From JANNSX01 sp046348995 (lineage in GTDB: Bacteria; Pseudomonadota; Alphaproteobacteria; Rhizobiales; Hyphomicrobiaceae), in NCBI GenBank assembly GCA_046348995.1, contig JAXMDB010000013.1, forward strand, positions 1 through 64,000: a stretch of 64,000 nt of DNA, read 5' to 3'. Below are positions 25,192 through 36,481 of the stretch, piece after piece. The notes beneath the pieces are model-generated. The model was not told the origin of the DNA. It ran no database searches and worked only from the letters and a program-made list of their open reading frames with translations. The translations under genes were made by a program, and so were the position numbers. The number at the start of each line of letters is the position of its first letter. Position 1 is the first letter of the stretch.

Positions 25192-26550
25192 TCAGTGCAG
25201 CTTCACAACCGGCACCGTTCCCCGGGTGAGCAGGCGCGCCAGCGAATCGCGGACGACCTTCCCAGTGCCGTGCAGCGCCCGCTCGTGATCAGCGTGCAGG
25301 CCCCTGTAGACGAGCCAGGCAAGGGTCCCCTCGATGAACAGGCTGCCACCAGCGAGCACGCCCATGAGAGTGCCGATCGCCTGATGCCGGCCAAACGATA
25401 GCAGCGAGCCGAAATCGCGATAGGTCCAGTCGCGCAAAGGGCGGCCGGCGATGCGGCGGCCGATCTGGCCGACCATGTGAGTGGCTTGCTGATGGGCCGC
25501 CTGGGCACGGGCCGGCACGGGTTCCGGATGTCCAGGCCAGGGACAATCAGCACAATCCCCGATCGCAAAAACGTCGTCGTCCAGAGTCGTCTGTAGTGTC
25601 GGGCGGACGCTGAGCTGACCCGCCCGATTGGTCGCAAGTCCGAGCTTGCGCAAGACATCGGGGGCCTTGATTCCGGCGGTCCACAGGATGTGCTCGGCCG
25701 GAATGCGCTCGCCCGTGGCGAGCACCACTGCACCCGCCTCGACTGCACTCACGCGGGCGTTTGTCCGAGTTTCGATGTCGAGCCGGTTCAAGAGTTCTTG
25801 CGCTGCCTTGCCGAGCCGCTCGGGCAGCGCCGGCAGGACGCGTGGCGCCGCCTCGATCAGGCGAATACAGATGTCGCGATCCGGGTCGATGCGATCGAGC
25901 CCGTAGCCGACGAGCTCGCGCATCGTGCCGTGCAGCTCCGCCGCCAGCTCGGTGCCCGTTGCGCCGGCACCGATGATCGCGACATCGAGCTGCTCTGGCC
26001 GCAATGGCCCCTCCTGCGCCTGGGCCCTGAGGCAGGCATCGACGAGCCGCGTATGGAATCGCCGGGCCTCGTCGGGCGTCTCGAGCGGGATCGCATGCTC
26101 GTGCACGCCGGGGATGCCGAAGTCGCTCGTCAGGCTGCCGATGGCGACGACGAGCGTGTCGTAGGCGATCTCGCCGCCGGGCGTGAGCTGCACCCCGTCC
26201 ACATCCCGGGAGGGGCCGATGCGGACGACGTGGCGCTCGCGATCGAGACCCTGGAGGTCGCCGAGCCGGAAACAGAACCGATGCCTGTGCGCTTGGGCGA
26301 GATAGTCGATCTCGTGACGGTCCAGATCGCGGCTGCCGGCGGCGACCTCGTGGAGAAGCGGCTTCCAGAGGTGGGTGCGGCGGCGGTCGATGAGGGTGAC
26401 GAGAGCCCGGCCCCGCCGGCCGAGCGTGTTGCCGAGCCGCGTCGCGAGCTCGAGACCGCCAGCACCACCGCCAACGATGACGATCCGGTGTGGCCCGCCA
26501 TCGTGCCGCGAATCGGTCGTAAGACCGGGCCGGGGTGAAGTCCTCTGCAT
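25192..26550 (-). CDS. ndh: Type II NADH dehydrogenase-like FAD oxidoreductase
   Basis: A 452-residue flavoprotein that should oxidise NADH and pass electrons to quinone without pumping protons. The FAD-binding motif is VIVGGGAGGLELATRLG near the N-terminus, the NAD-binding motif VAIIGAGATGTELAAEL in the middle, and AIGDCADCP marks the second FAD contact. A hydrophobic C-terminal stretch (AIGTLMGVLAGGSLFIEGTLAWLVY, in two parts) is expected for membrane attachment. The start is ATG 26550; an alternative ATG lies at 26583. It lies directly upstream of nuoA on the same strand. Confidence 0.88.
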   Translation of the reverse strand: MQRTSPRPGLTTDSRHDGGPHRIVIVGGGAGGLELATRLGNTLGRRGRALVTLIDRRRTHLWKPLLHEVAAGSRDLDRHEIDYLAQAHRHRFCFRLGDLQGLDRERHVVRIGPSRDVDGVQLTPGGEIAYDTLVVAIGSLTSDFGIPGVHEHAIPLETPDEARRFHTRLVDACLRAQAQEGPLRPEQLDVAIIGAGATGTELAAELHGTMRELVGYGLDRIDPDRDICIRLIEAAPRVLPALPERLGKAAQELLNRLDIETRTNARVSAVEAGAVVLATGERIPAEHILWTAGIKAPDVLRKLGLATNRAGQLSVRPTLQTTLDDDVFAIGDCADCPWPGHPEPVPARAQAAHQQATHMVGQIGRRIAGRPLRDWTYRDFGSLLSFGRHQAIGTLMGVLAGGSLFIEGTLAWLVYRGLHADHERALHGTGKVVRDSLARLLTRGTVPVVKLH

Positions 26551-26691
26551 GACGATCCCTGGGCATGCCGTCTTCGAGGGCAACCCCCTGCGGCCGGAAT
26601 AGGTCCAGCTCGGCAGCAGGAGCCCGCCGAAAAGCGTCGGGGCCGAACCTTACGATTCGACCCCGAGCGACGTCTCTGGACGTGGCCGGAC

Positions 26692-28617
<1,926 letters not shown>

Positions 28618-28799
28618 GGTTCCTAGCTGACGGCCTGTCGAAGCGACCGATTAGGGCGAGAGTTGTATCGCACGCGAACGGCTCGTGCGCTCTCCCCCAA
28701 GAGCATTCCTTAACATAGGTGTCCGACCGCCCGATGCCAAGAAGCGGCACGGCCGGCGGCCGGTTGCCTGTGCGTAGCGATCATTCTCGGGTTTTTGGC

Positions 28800-30086
28800 T
28801 TATTTTTGGGTTTCGGCGCGGGCACGATCGCGGAAAATCGTGCGCCCGCCAACGAATTCGAAGGTCAGCCCCGCGGCGCGCGCGCCCGGCACATCGAGCG
28901 GCGAGGCCACCTCCACGCCGTTGCGGACCGCAAGCGGCAGCGATTGCCGCGCTTTGCCGCAGCCTCCGGTGCCGGACGTCTCCGTGACACCGCCCTTGAT
29001 CTGCACGCTCTCCCGGCCGCCCTCGAGCGCGATCCGAAACCGGCCATCCCACAAGATTGCCGTGCCTCCCGCGAGAGGCACGACCGGGAGGGGCGACCGG
29101 CGCGACTCACGGAGGAAAATGGCTTGTGCCGACCTCCCGCCGCCGAGGCGCACCTCCGTCCGGCCGAGCGTCCGCGCGCCGTCGCCCGCACTCCTGAGCC
29201 ACGCGGTCAGCGCCTCCAGCTTGGCGAGGCTCGGCGCATCGCCATCCCCGCCGATCGTGGTAACGATCCGCGCGACGAGACGAACGGCGATCTCCTCGGG
29301 CGCAGCGGTGAGCGATGCCAGATCGAGGCGTGCAACCCCGAGGTCATCGACCGCGACGCTCGCCACGGCAAGGTCGTCGGTTGTCGCGTCGAGGGCCGCA
29401 CGGGCACGCTCGAGACGGCGAGAGGTCCTGGCGAGCGCCGCACTCGTCAAACCCAAGCCTTCGAGCACCGGCGCAGCGGCGCGCAGACGTGTCCGCTCGA
29501 ATCGGGGGTCGAGGTTGCTCGGATCGCGGACATAGCCGATGCCGGCCTCGCTCAGCGTTCCCAAGAGCCGGGCTTTCGGCACTCTCAGAAGCGGCCTCAC
29601 CAGCTTGACGCCCGCCAGATGCGTGACGCCAGGCATGGCGGCGAGGCCATCGAGGCCGCTGCCGCGGGCGAGACGCATCAGCAGCGTTTCGGCCTGATCG
29701 TCCTCGGTGTGGGCTGTCACGATCGCATCGAGGCCCTGGGCCTGGGCGGCCTCGCCCAGCAGCCGATAGCGCGCCTCCCGAGCGGCCTCCTGCAGTCCGG
29801 TCGCAGGTTTGTCACCGGCCCAGCGCAGGACCCGGGCCTCGAGGCCGAGCCGCTTGGCGGATGCGACGACGGCTTGCGCCTCAGCCGCCGCTTCCGGGCG
29901 CAGTCCGTGATCGACGGTGAGGACGATCGCGGGCGGTGCCGCGGACAGACCCTGCCAGCGCACGAACAGGTGCATGAGCGCCGTGCTATCCGGGCCGCCC
30001 GAGACTGCAAGCCCCACGGCCTTGCACGCTACGAGAGGCGCAAAGAGGCGATCGAGCTCCTCAGGCCTGATCGGGCCCGCGGCCAT
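28800..30086 (-). CDS. tilS: tRNA(Ile)-lysidine synthase
   Basis: Modifies C34 of tRNA-Ile(CAU) to lysidine, changing its codon specificity to AUA (428 aa). The PP-loop ATPase motif SGGPDSTAL is at about 29-37. I choose ATG 30086, which lies 5 bp after the cpoB stop and gives a normal N-terminus; the open frame upstream lies inside cpoB in another frame. Between it and ftsH is a 182-bp gap in which I see nothing clear. Confidence 0.94.
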   Translation of the reverse strand: MAAGPIRPEELDRLFAPLVACKAVGLAVSGGPDSTALMHLFVRWQGLSAAPPAIVLTVDHGLRPEAAAEAQAVVASAKRLGLEARVLRWAGDKPATGLQEAAREARYRLLGEAAQAQGLDAIVTAHTEDDQAETLLMRLARGSGLDGLAAMPGVTHLAGVKLVRPLLRVPKARLLGTLSEAGIGYVRDPSNLDPRFERTRLRAAAPVLEGLGLTSAALARTSRRLERARAALDATTDDLAVASVAVDDLGVARLDLASLTAAPEEIAVRLVARIVTTIGGDGDAPSLAKLEALTAWLRSAGDGARTLGRTEVRLGGGRSAQAIFLRESRRSPLPVVPLAGGTAILWDGRFRIALEGGRESVQIKGGVTETSGTGGCGKARQSLPLAVRNGVEVASPLDVPGARAAGLTFEFVGGRTIFRDRARAETQK

Positions 30087-30091
30087 CGCCG

Positions 30092-31195
30092 TCAGCAGCC
30101 GGCGCGCTGTTTTTCGCTTTGCGCGCGGCGCAAGAGTTGCGGCTGCAGCTTCGGAAACTCGCTCTCGAGGGCGGCGAAGGCCGAGCACGAGGCCTCCTTC
30201 TCGCCGAGCCGCGACAGCGACATGGCGAGCTTCATAAGGCTGTCGGGGGCCTTCTGACTCTTGCGATTGTTCTTGTAGCCGGCGAGGAAGGCGTCGGCGG
30301 CTTCCTTGTAGCTGCCGCGCACATAGTAGGACTCGCCCAGCCAATACTGCGCATTCCCGGCGAGCTTCGATTTCGGATAGGTCTTGAGGAACCCCTTGAA
30401 GCCGCCTTCGGCCGCCTCGTAGTCCTGCTGCAAGAGGTGGCCATAGGCCTCCTCGTACGCTTCCTCGGGCGTGCCGGCGGCCGGCAAGGCGGCGACGTCT
30501 GTTTCTCCGCTGGCGGCCGGAGCCGCAGGCTCGGTTGCTCCCGCATCGGTCCCGTCGATGGCGCCGAGGTCGCTCGACGAAATGCCCGCCTTGGGCGGCG
30601 TTTCCGTCGCAGGCTCCGTTGCCGGCGCGGCCGGATCGCCGGCGGAAGCCGTCGCACCGCTGTCGCCGTTCTGCAGCATGGTGCCGATGGCGTCGGCGCT
30701 CGGCGCGGTGACGTCACCGCCGCCCGCGTCGGCCGTGCCGCCCGTTGCGCTCTCATCAGGGGTCGTCGCCGAAAAATCGCCGGCATCCGGCGCGGCCGCC
30801 GTCGGTGCGACACCGCTCGAGCTGACCGTCCGGCCGCCCAGCGATCGGACCTCTGAAGCGAGGGCCTGAAGCTGTGTCTCGAGCGCTTGCAGTCGCGCCT
30901 CGGCATCCGAGCCGAGCGCGGCACCACCCGCGTCGCTGCTCTCAGTGCCGCCCTGGCGCGCCATCGATTCGAGCGTGCCGATGACCACCTGCATGTCGAG
31001 CATCTGCCGCTCGAGCTGCTGGACGCGCGCCTCGAGCTCGCTCTGATCCTTAGCCTTCTTCGGCTTGGCCGCAGGTTGCGCCGGCTCTGCTGCCGGGTCG
31101 GCCAGGGCAGGATCGTCGGTCTGGGCAAAGGCCGGCGCGCCGAGCGCGAGGGCGATACCGAGCGTCGCGAGACGGAGGGCCGTGCTGATCGACAT
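30092..31195 (-). CDS. cpoB: Tol-Pal system coordinator CpoB (YbgF)
   Basis: Periplasmic protein (367 aa) that links Tol-Pal action with peptidoglycan synthesis during division. A Sec signal peptide (about 1-25, ending PAFA) is followed by a coiled coil (about 50-75, LEARVQQLERQMLDMQVVIG), a long low-complexity Ala/Gly/Ser/Pro/Thr linker (about 80-235), and a C-terminal TPR domain (about 245-360, QDYEAAEGGFKGFLKTYP). The start MSISTALRL at 31195 gives the signal peptide. The linker is unusually long. It follows pal. Confidence 0.92.
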   Translation of the reverse strand: MSISTALRLATLGIALALGAPAFAQTDDPALADPAAEPAQPAAKPKKAKDQSELEARVQQLERQMLDMQVVIGTLESMARQGGTESSDAGGAALGSDAEARLQALETQLQALASEVRSLGGRTVSSSGVAPTAAAPDAGDFSATTPDESATGGTADAGGGDVTAPSADAIGTMLQNGDSGATASAGDPAAPATEPATETPPKAGISSSDLGAIDGTDAGATEPAAPAASGETDVAALPAAGTPEEAYEEAYGHLLQQDYEAAEGGFKGFLKTYPKSKLAGNAQYWLGESYYVRGSYKEAADAFLAGYKNNRKSQKAPDSLMKLAMSLSRLGEKEASCSAFAALESEFPKLQPQLLRRAQSEKQRAGC

Positions 31196-31306
31196 GTTGT
31201 CACTCACCGGGGATGAGACCACGAAGACGAGGAGCCGCTCGTCACGTCGACCAGCTCCTATAGGCGCCCTTCGAGATTATCGCTCTCGATCCCCCGAGCC
31301 AACCGC

Positions 31307-31813
31307 TCAACTGCCCGCGCGCTCGTTGAGCTGCGTCACCGAGCGGCGGTTCTGCGACCAGCAGGAGATGTCGTCGCAAACCGCGACCGGACGCTCCTTG
31401 CCGTAGGAGATCGTGCGCATGCGCGCGGCGTTGATGCCTTGGGCCGTCAGGAAGTCGCGCACGGTGGCGGCGCGGCGGGCGCCGAGCGCAATGTTGTACT
31501 CGCGCGTGCCGCGCTCGTCGGCATGGCCTTCGACCAGGATCGTGAACTGCGGATACTGGTTGAGCCAGGTCGCCTGATTGCGCAACGTCTGCTGGGCGTC
31601 GGGCGTCAGATCCCAGCTGTCGGTGGTGAAGTAGACGGTGTTGCCGACGTTGATCGAAAAATCGCGGGCCGTACCGGGCACGACGGGCTGACCATCCGGT
31701 CCCAACGCGGCATTCGGCGCCGGCACCTGGTTGGCGCAGCCGGTGAGGCCTCCGGCGACGAGCGTGATGGCGAGAAAGATCGCCAGCGTGCTCGTGCGAA
31801 TGAGACCGACCAT
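31307..31813 (-). CDS. pal: Peptidoglycan-associated lipoprotein Pal
   Basis: Outer-membrane lipoprotein (168 aa) that binds peptidoglycan and interacts with TolB. The signal peptide ends in a lipobox (GLTGC, Cys about 26). The OmpA-like domain contains VEGHADERGTREYNIALGARRA and NRRSVTQL. Two extra cysteines near the C-terminus (VCDDISCW) may form a disulfide. The start at ATG 31813 has AAGGGGG upstream; the longer frame lacks a signal peptide at its N-terminus. Confidence 0.95.
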   Translation of the reverse strand: MVGLIRTSTLAIFLAITLVAGGLTGCANQVPAPNAALGPDGQPVVPGTARDFSINVGNTVYFTTDSWDLTPDAQQTLRNQATWLNQYPQFTILVEGHADERGTREYNIALGARRAATVRDFLTAQGINAARMRTISYGKERPVAVCDDISCWSQNRRSVTQLNERAGS

Positions 31814-32075
31814 GGTGAACCCCCTTTTGAGCTCGATCTTCCGTACGCGACCCCGCCGCAAGCCGAGCGGCAATTCACAAACGACGGCAGTAAGGGACGC
31901 TTTTCGCCAAATTGTGGCCTGACCGTGATCCTTATGGGGTCATTGAAACCAGCGCAAACGCCGCGTTGGCGATCCCCACAAGAAAGCAGAAGCCGCGGAC
32001 TAGTGCCGAAGCACCCAGTCACGCGGCCTCAAGATCGTGATTCTGCCCGATGAGGCAAGATCTCGATTTGTCGCC

Positions 32076-32201
32076 TTAGTTGGCGACGTGCTCGACGGTG
32101 AAATCAGCACCGAGCTTCAAGGGCGCGGCGGCCTCACGACGGCAAGCTCCGAGCACCGCAGCAGTGGCGATGATCATGGCAACAACGATAGCACTCTTCA
32201 T
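32076..32201 (-). CDS. Micro-lipoprotein A (41 aa), tandem paralog
   Basis: A 41-codon gene. The product starts MKSAIVVAMIIATAAVLGAC: a complete lipoprotein signal peptide with lipobox LGAC (Cys 20). The mature part is only about 22 residues, with Arg-Arg-Glu after the Cys, a central LKLGA motif, and an end in VAN. A strong ribosome site GGGGAG lies 7 bp before the ATG. It is similar along its whole length to the next gene upstream (32248-32376), which supports both as real. Size recalls entericidin-type lipoproteins but the sequence does not. It lies between tolB and pal. Function unknown. Confidence 0.72.
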   Translation of the reverse strand: MKSAIVVAMIIATAAVLGACRREAAAPLKLGADFTVEHVAN

Positions 32202-32247
32202 GTCATGTCTCCCCAGTTTAAGTCCCCAGAAGCACTCGAGCGTAATC

Positions 32248-32376
32248 TTACTCAGCAACCTGAACGACGACCGGGGAAGCGCCCAGCTTCAGCGAATCAT
32301 GGGCAACTTCCTTACGGCAGGCGCCGAGTGTCGCGGCGGTCGCAATGATAGCAGCGACGATGATAACGCCCTTCAT
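32248..32376 (-). CDS. Micro-lipoprotein B (42 aa), tandem paralog
   Basis: A 42-codon gene. The product starts MKGVIIVAAIIATAATLGAC (lipobox LGAC, Cys 20), continues with Arg-Lys-Glu, contains the same LKLGA motif and ends in VAE, so it aligns with micro-lipoprotein A from end to end with about half the positions identical. The ribosome site AGGAG is 8-9 bp before the ATG at 32376. It precedes copy A by 46 bp on the same strand and follows tolB by 246 bp, so the pair may have its own promoter. Likely a small outer-membrane lipoprotein; target and role unknown. Confidence 0.72.
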   Translation of the reverse strand: MKGVIIVAAIIATAATLGACRKEVAHDSLKLGASPVVVQVAE

Positions 32377-32622
32377 GTCTTCTCTCCTCTCGATTCACGG
32401 CAATCGCCGTTTTTGGCTTACCGGCGGGGCATCTTCAGATCAAGAAAGGCTGGGGTTTGAGCCCCGGTTTTCAACCTGATTGATGCGCAAATGCCACGCC
32501 GAATCTCAGTCCCAACACATCGGACGCTAGACGTGAAAACTCGCCGTCACAAGCATGCTGGGAGCTTGTGGACAAGGAGTGAGGAGATTGTGCAACAGCC
32601 CCGTCGAGGCGCGTTGGCCAGC

Positions 32623-33960
32623 CTACTGAAGAACCGGCGACCAGGCGGGATCGGAGGCGAAATTCGGCGTCGGAATCTGGCGCTCGTTGTAGCCGGTCAG
32701 ATCGATGGAGAAGAGGTGCGGGCCGCCGTTAGCGCCCTGACTTTCCCGGAAGAACATGAGGAGACGCCCGTTCGGCGCCCAGGTCGGCCCCTCGTTGTGA
32801 TAGCCGTCGGTGAGGATCCGCTCACCCGAGCCGTCGGGCTTCATGACACCGATCAGAAACCGGCCGTCGAGCTGCTTCGTGAAGGCGATGAGATCGCCGC
32901 GAGGTGACCAAACGGGTGTGGCATATCGGCCTTCGGAGAAGCTGATCCGCCGCGCCTCGCCGCCGCCGGCCGACATCACATAGAGCTGCTGGGTGCCATC
33001 ACGGTCCGACTCGAACACGATCTGCTGTCCGTCGGGCGAGTAGCAGGGCCCGGTGTCGATCGCCTTGCCGGCCGTCAGCTGCCGGAGCTGCCGGCTCGCC
33101 AGATCCATCTCGAAGAGGTCGGTGAAGCCGTCGGGGCTGCCGAGACTCATGATGATGCGGCCGCCGTCGGGCGAGAATCGCGGCGCGAAGGCCATGTTCG
33201 GGAAGTTGCCGACGAGGTCCTTCTGCCCGTTGTCGACGTTCTGCATGAACACGTGCGGCGTGCCCTGCTCGTAGGACGTGTAGGTGACGAGCGCGCTCGT
33301 CGGCGAAAAGCGCGGGGTGAGGACAAGCGTCTGCCCGGAGGTCAGGTAGCGCAGGTTGAACCCGTCCTGGTCCATGATGGCCATGCGCTTGATGCGCTGC
33401 TCCTTCGGCCCGGTCTCGTCGATGAAGACGACGCGGGTGTCGAAGTAGCCCTTCTCGCCGGTCATGCGCTCGTAGATCGTGTCGGCGATGACGTGGGCGA
33501 TGCGGCGCCAATTGTCGGGGCCGGTGCCGAAGCTCTTGCCCTCGAGCGACTTGCCAGAGGCGACGTCCCACAGGCGGAACTCGACCTTGAGCTTGCCGTC
33601 GCCGCCCTGGCCGATGCCGCCGACGACGAGCGCCTGGGCATCGATCGCCCGCCAGTCGGCGAAGCGCGGCGCCTTGTTGACGGCGCTGACCCGATCGATG
33701 AAAGCCGCCCGGTCGAGCGCCCGGAACAGGCCGGAGGAGGCCAGATCGCCGGCGATCACGTCGGCCATCTGCTGGCCGAGCTCGCTCTGCCCGACGAACA
33801 CCGGCACGGCAATGCGTAGGGGATCGACGTTGCCTTGGGTGACATCGACATCGAGCTGGGCACGGGCCGGCGGCGCAACGGTCAAGCCGAACAGCATCAA
33901 GGCCATCGTCAGGGCAACGCGCGAGAGAAACGGGCCGGTCAGCATGCGGGAAACCTTCAT
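32623..33960 (-). CDS. tolB: Tol-Pal system translocation protein TolB
   Basis: Periplasmic beta-propeller protein (445 aa) linking TolA and Pal. Signal peptide about 1-34 (ending PPARA), N-terminal alpha/beta domain, then WD40-like repeats with recurrent FSPDG-type turns (for example PRFSPDGGRIIMSLGSPDG and CYSPDGQQIVFESDRDG). The start is ATG 33960; the frame continues upstream into tolA but lacks a signal sequence there. It follows tolA by 49 bp. Confidence 0.95.
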   Translation of the reverse strand: MKVSRMLTGPFLSRVALTMALMLFGLTVAPPARAQLDVDVTQGNVDPLRIAVPVFVGQSELGQQMADVIAGDLASSGLFRALDRAAFIDRVSAVNKAPRFADWRAIDAQALVVGGIGQGGDGKLKVEFRLWDVASGKSLEGKSFGTGPDNWRRIAHVIADTIYERMTGEKGYFDTRVVFIDETGPKEQRIKRMAIMDQDGFNLRYLTSGQTLVLTPRFSPTSALVTYTSYEQGTPHVFMQNVDNGQKDLVGNFPNMAFAPRFSPDGGRIIMSLGSPDGFTDLFEMDLASRQLRQLTAGKAIDTGPCYSPDGQQIVFESDRDGTQQLYVMSAGGGEARRISFSEGRYATPVWSPRGDLIAFTKQLDGRFLIGVMKPDGSGERILTDGYHNEGPTWAPNGRLLMFFRESQGANGGPHLFSIDLTGYNERQIPTPNFASDPAWSPVLQ

Positions 33961-34009
33961 GACATCGTGAGGCCGTGCAGGGTCAATCAGCCTGCGCGGC
34001 CGTGTTCCG

Positions 34010-35017
34010 TCAACCCCCGAAGCCGCCGCTGCCGAACATCTCGGAGGGGTCGAACTTGAAGTTGATCGACCGCCACGACGCATAGTGCTCGGCGGGCAGG
34101 TTGTAGGGCTGACAATCATAGACGGCGCGAACGGCACTTTCCTCGGCGATGAGGAACAGCGGCGAGGCTTGCTTCTCGAGCGTGCGCGGCATGCCACGCA
34201 AATTGCCCTGCTCGTCGAGCTCGATGTTGAGGCGCACGGTCACGAGGGCGGCGCCGTCGGAGCCCGTGGGCGGGTTCCAGCAGCGCTTGATCTGTTGCTT
34301 GAGGGCGGCAATCAGCGCCTGCTTCTCGCTGATCGTCAGGCCATCGCCCGTCCCGTTCGTCGCGCCGATCTGGAGCTTGGGCTTTTCCTTCGGCTTTGCT
34401 GAAGCCTTCGTGGTCGACGCCTCGGCGGCCGCGTTCGGCTGCTTGTCGAGCAGCGCCGCGATCTTGTCGGGGTCGAACTCATCCTTGGCCTTCACGGCCT
34501 TCGTCTCTTTCTTGGGCTCGGGCTTCTTCTCGGCCTTTTTCGGCTCTTCCTTCTTGGGCTCCTCTTTCTTCTTCTCGGGAACCGCAGCCGCCTCCTCCTT
34601 CTTCGGCTCCTCCTTCTTCACCTCCTCCTTCTTGGGCTCGGGCTTGGGCTCCTCTTTCTTCGGCTCGACCTTCGGCTCTTCCTTCTTGGGCTCCTCGACC
34701 TTGACCTCTTCCTTCTTCTCGATCTCCTTCGTCACCACCTCCTCTTTCTTCGTCGGGGCGGCGAGGGCGACGCGGTCGTTCTTGGCCTTGACGGGCTTCT
34801 CGGTCTGCTTGGTCTTGTCCTTCTCGCCTTTGACGGCTTCCGTCTTGGCGTTCTTGTCGCCCTGGCGGATGTTGGACGTTTCGCCAATCGAGATGAGCTC
34901 AGTTTGAAGGGGTACATCCTCTGATGAAGCAAGCGTCTGCGTAGCCGTGACCGAGTACAGTGCCCACGCGAGCAGCGCGATGTGAACAAGAATGGAAACG
35001 ATCACACCAATTCGCAT
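34010..35017 (-). CDS. tolA: Cell envelope integrity protein TolA
   Basis: Inner-membrane protein (335 aa) that spans the periplasm and couples TolQR energy to TolB/Pal. One N-terminal membrane helix (about 4-24), a highly charged Lys/Glu/Pro region (about 60-190) built of KKEEPKKEE- and EPKKE-type repeats, and a C-terminal domain (about 220-335) with KRCWNPPTG and VYDCQPYNLP, whose two cysteines are the usual pair. Repeats make this region prone to copy-number change. Confidence 0.93.
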   Translation of the reverse strand: MRIGVIVSILVHIALLAWALYSVTATQTLASSEDVPLQTELISIGETSNIRQGDKNAKTEAVKGEKDKTKQTEKPVKAKNDRVALAAPTKKEEVVTKEIEKKEEVKVEEPKKEEPKVEPKKEEPKPEPKKEEVKKEEPKKEEAAAVPEKKKEEPKKEEPKKAEKKPEPKKETKAVKAKDEFDPDKIAALLDKQPNAAAEASTTKASAKPKEKPKLQIGATNGTGDGLTISEKQALIAALKQQIKRCWNPPTGSDGAALVTVRLNIELDEQGNLRGMPRTLEKQASPLFLIAEESAVRAVYDCQPYNLPAEHYASWRSINFKFDPSEMFGSGGFGG

Positions 35018-35034
35018 CGAGAAACACGCCCCTA

Positions 35035-35505
35035 TTAAGGTTGGGTTGCTTCCATAGGAACTGTTGCGAACTGAACGTCGGTCATACCGCTTTCTTTCAG
35101 AGCTGCGAGCACCGTGACGACTGCCTCATAGCCTGGCAGCTCGCGGTCGCCCCGAAATAGCACTCGGACCTTGTCCTTTTTTGTCTGAGCGATTGCTTTG
35201 AGCTTGTCGGGAAGGCCCACCAGGTCCGCGCTTCCGTCCTGGTCTCCCAAAAAGACTTCGCCATTTGTGGTTACGGTAATTGTGAATGGCTCTGCCTTGG
35301 AAGTGGAAAGCGGTTGGCCGGTCACTCGGGGCAACTCGATGGGCACACCAGTAACCAGCAGAGGCGCTGCGACCATAAAAACGATCAGCAGCACTAGCAT
35401 CACATCGACGAACGGCGTGACGTTGATCTCGGCGATCGGCGCATGCTTCTTGCGCCGGCCTCGCCTACTCGTGCCACCCGATCCTGCGCCGACATGCATG
35501 CCCAT
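35035..35505 (-). CDS. tolR: Tol-Pal system protein TolR
   Basis: ExbD-family inner-membrane protein (156 aa). Short cytoplasmic N-terminus, one membrane helix with the catalytic Asp (INVTPFVDVMLVLLIVFMV; Asp near residue 33), and a periplasmic domain. It follows tolQ by 3 bp, and with TolQ it forms the proton-driven motor of the system. Confidence 0.95.
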   Translation of the reverse strand: MGMHVGAGSGGTSRRGRRKKHAPIAEINVTPFVDVMLVLLIVFMVAAPLLVTGVPIELPRVTGQPLSTSKAEPFTITVTTNGEVFLGDQDGSADLVGLPDKLKAIAQTKKDKVRVLFRGDRELPGYEAVVTVLAALKESGMTDVQFATVPMEATQP

Positions 35506-35508
35506 GGG

Positions 35509-36270
35509 TCAGCTCGCCAATCCCGCCCGCTGCGGCATGACTTGCGTCTGCGGCATCGGCTGATCGATGCGCTGGTCGACCTGGCGGGAGACGATCGCCG
35601 CGAACTCGTCGGCGAAGCTTTCGAGCCGCTGCTCCAACCGCGAGGATTCGGCCGCGAACTTGTTGTAGAAGATGACGGCAGGGATAGCGGCGAGCAACCC
35701 GAGGGCGGTCGCGAACAAGGCCTCGGCAATGCCGGGCGCGACGACGGCCAAGTTCGTGTTCTTCGACGCCGCGATCGCCTGGAAGCTCGTCATGATGCCC
35801 CAAACGGTGCCGAACAAACCGATGAACGGTGCGGCCGAGCCGACCGTCGCCAGGAACAGCAGCCGATTGTTCAGCCGCTCGAGCTCGCGCGAGATCGTCA
35901 CATCCATGACCTTCTCGACGCGGAGCTGGATGCCCCGCAGCGTCTTGGGATTGTTCTCGACGGTGCGCTTCCACTCGCGCATGGCGGCGACGAACAACGC
36001 GCCCATCGCCTGAACCCGTTGGCGCGACAGGACGTTGAAGAGATCATCCAGCGGCTGGCCCGACCAGAAGGCGGTCTCGAAGCGTAAGGTCTCGCGGCGG
36101 GCACGGCCGAAGGTGATGTACTTCTCGATGATGATCGCCCAGCACCAGACGGAGGCGAGCATCAATCCGCACATGACGAGCTGCACGACGATATGGGCGT
36201 GCAGGAACATGTCCAGGAAAGAGAACCCGCCTTGCAGCGGCGTATTGGCCGAGGTTTCCAATTGCTCCAT
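35509..36270 (-). CDS. tolQ: Tol-Pal system protein TolQ
   Basis: ExbB-family subunit of the TolQR motor (253 aa). Three membrane helices (about 25-47, 145-170 and 180-205), with FIGLFGTVWGIM and AEALFATALGLLAAIPAVIFYN as family blocks. I use ATG 36270 (MEQLETSANTP); the frame is open to 36390 but the upstream residues do not resemble TolQ. First gene of the tolQRAB cluster; its promoter should lie within 36271-36481. Confidence 0.95.
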   Translation of the reverse strand: MEQLETSANTPLQGGFSFLDMFLHAHIVVQLVMCGLMLASVWCWAIIIEKYITFGRARRETLRFETAFWSGQPLDDLFNVLSRQRVQAMGALFVAAMREWKRTVENNPKTLRGIQLRVEKVMDVTISRELERLNNRLLFLATVGSAAPFIGLFGTVWGIMTSFQAIAASKNTNLAVVAPGIAEALFATALGLLAAIPAVIFYNKFAAESSRLEQRLESFADEFAAIVSRQVDQRIDQPMPQTQVMPQRAGLAS

Positions 36271-36481
36271 GGCCTGTAAGGCGCCTCTTTCCGCTGCTCG
36301 CTCGGGGCTTTGCCGGAAAATCGCGCCGAGCGCGAAAACCCTGGCGAAATGCGCCCGTCCCGCATTCCACGACTGTCCGCTTAGAGCCAAGTAGTGTGGC
36401 TAAACTGCGACCCCTGCCACGCCTCTCGGCACCGCGACCCTAGTGATGTGCTCTAGCACAGGCAAAGGCGCAGATGTCGCG

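Noticed and set aside
32445..32475. Terminator after tolB (GGGG-TTTGA-CCCC)
   Set aside because: The stem is only four or five pairs and no proper T-run follows on the minus strand.
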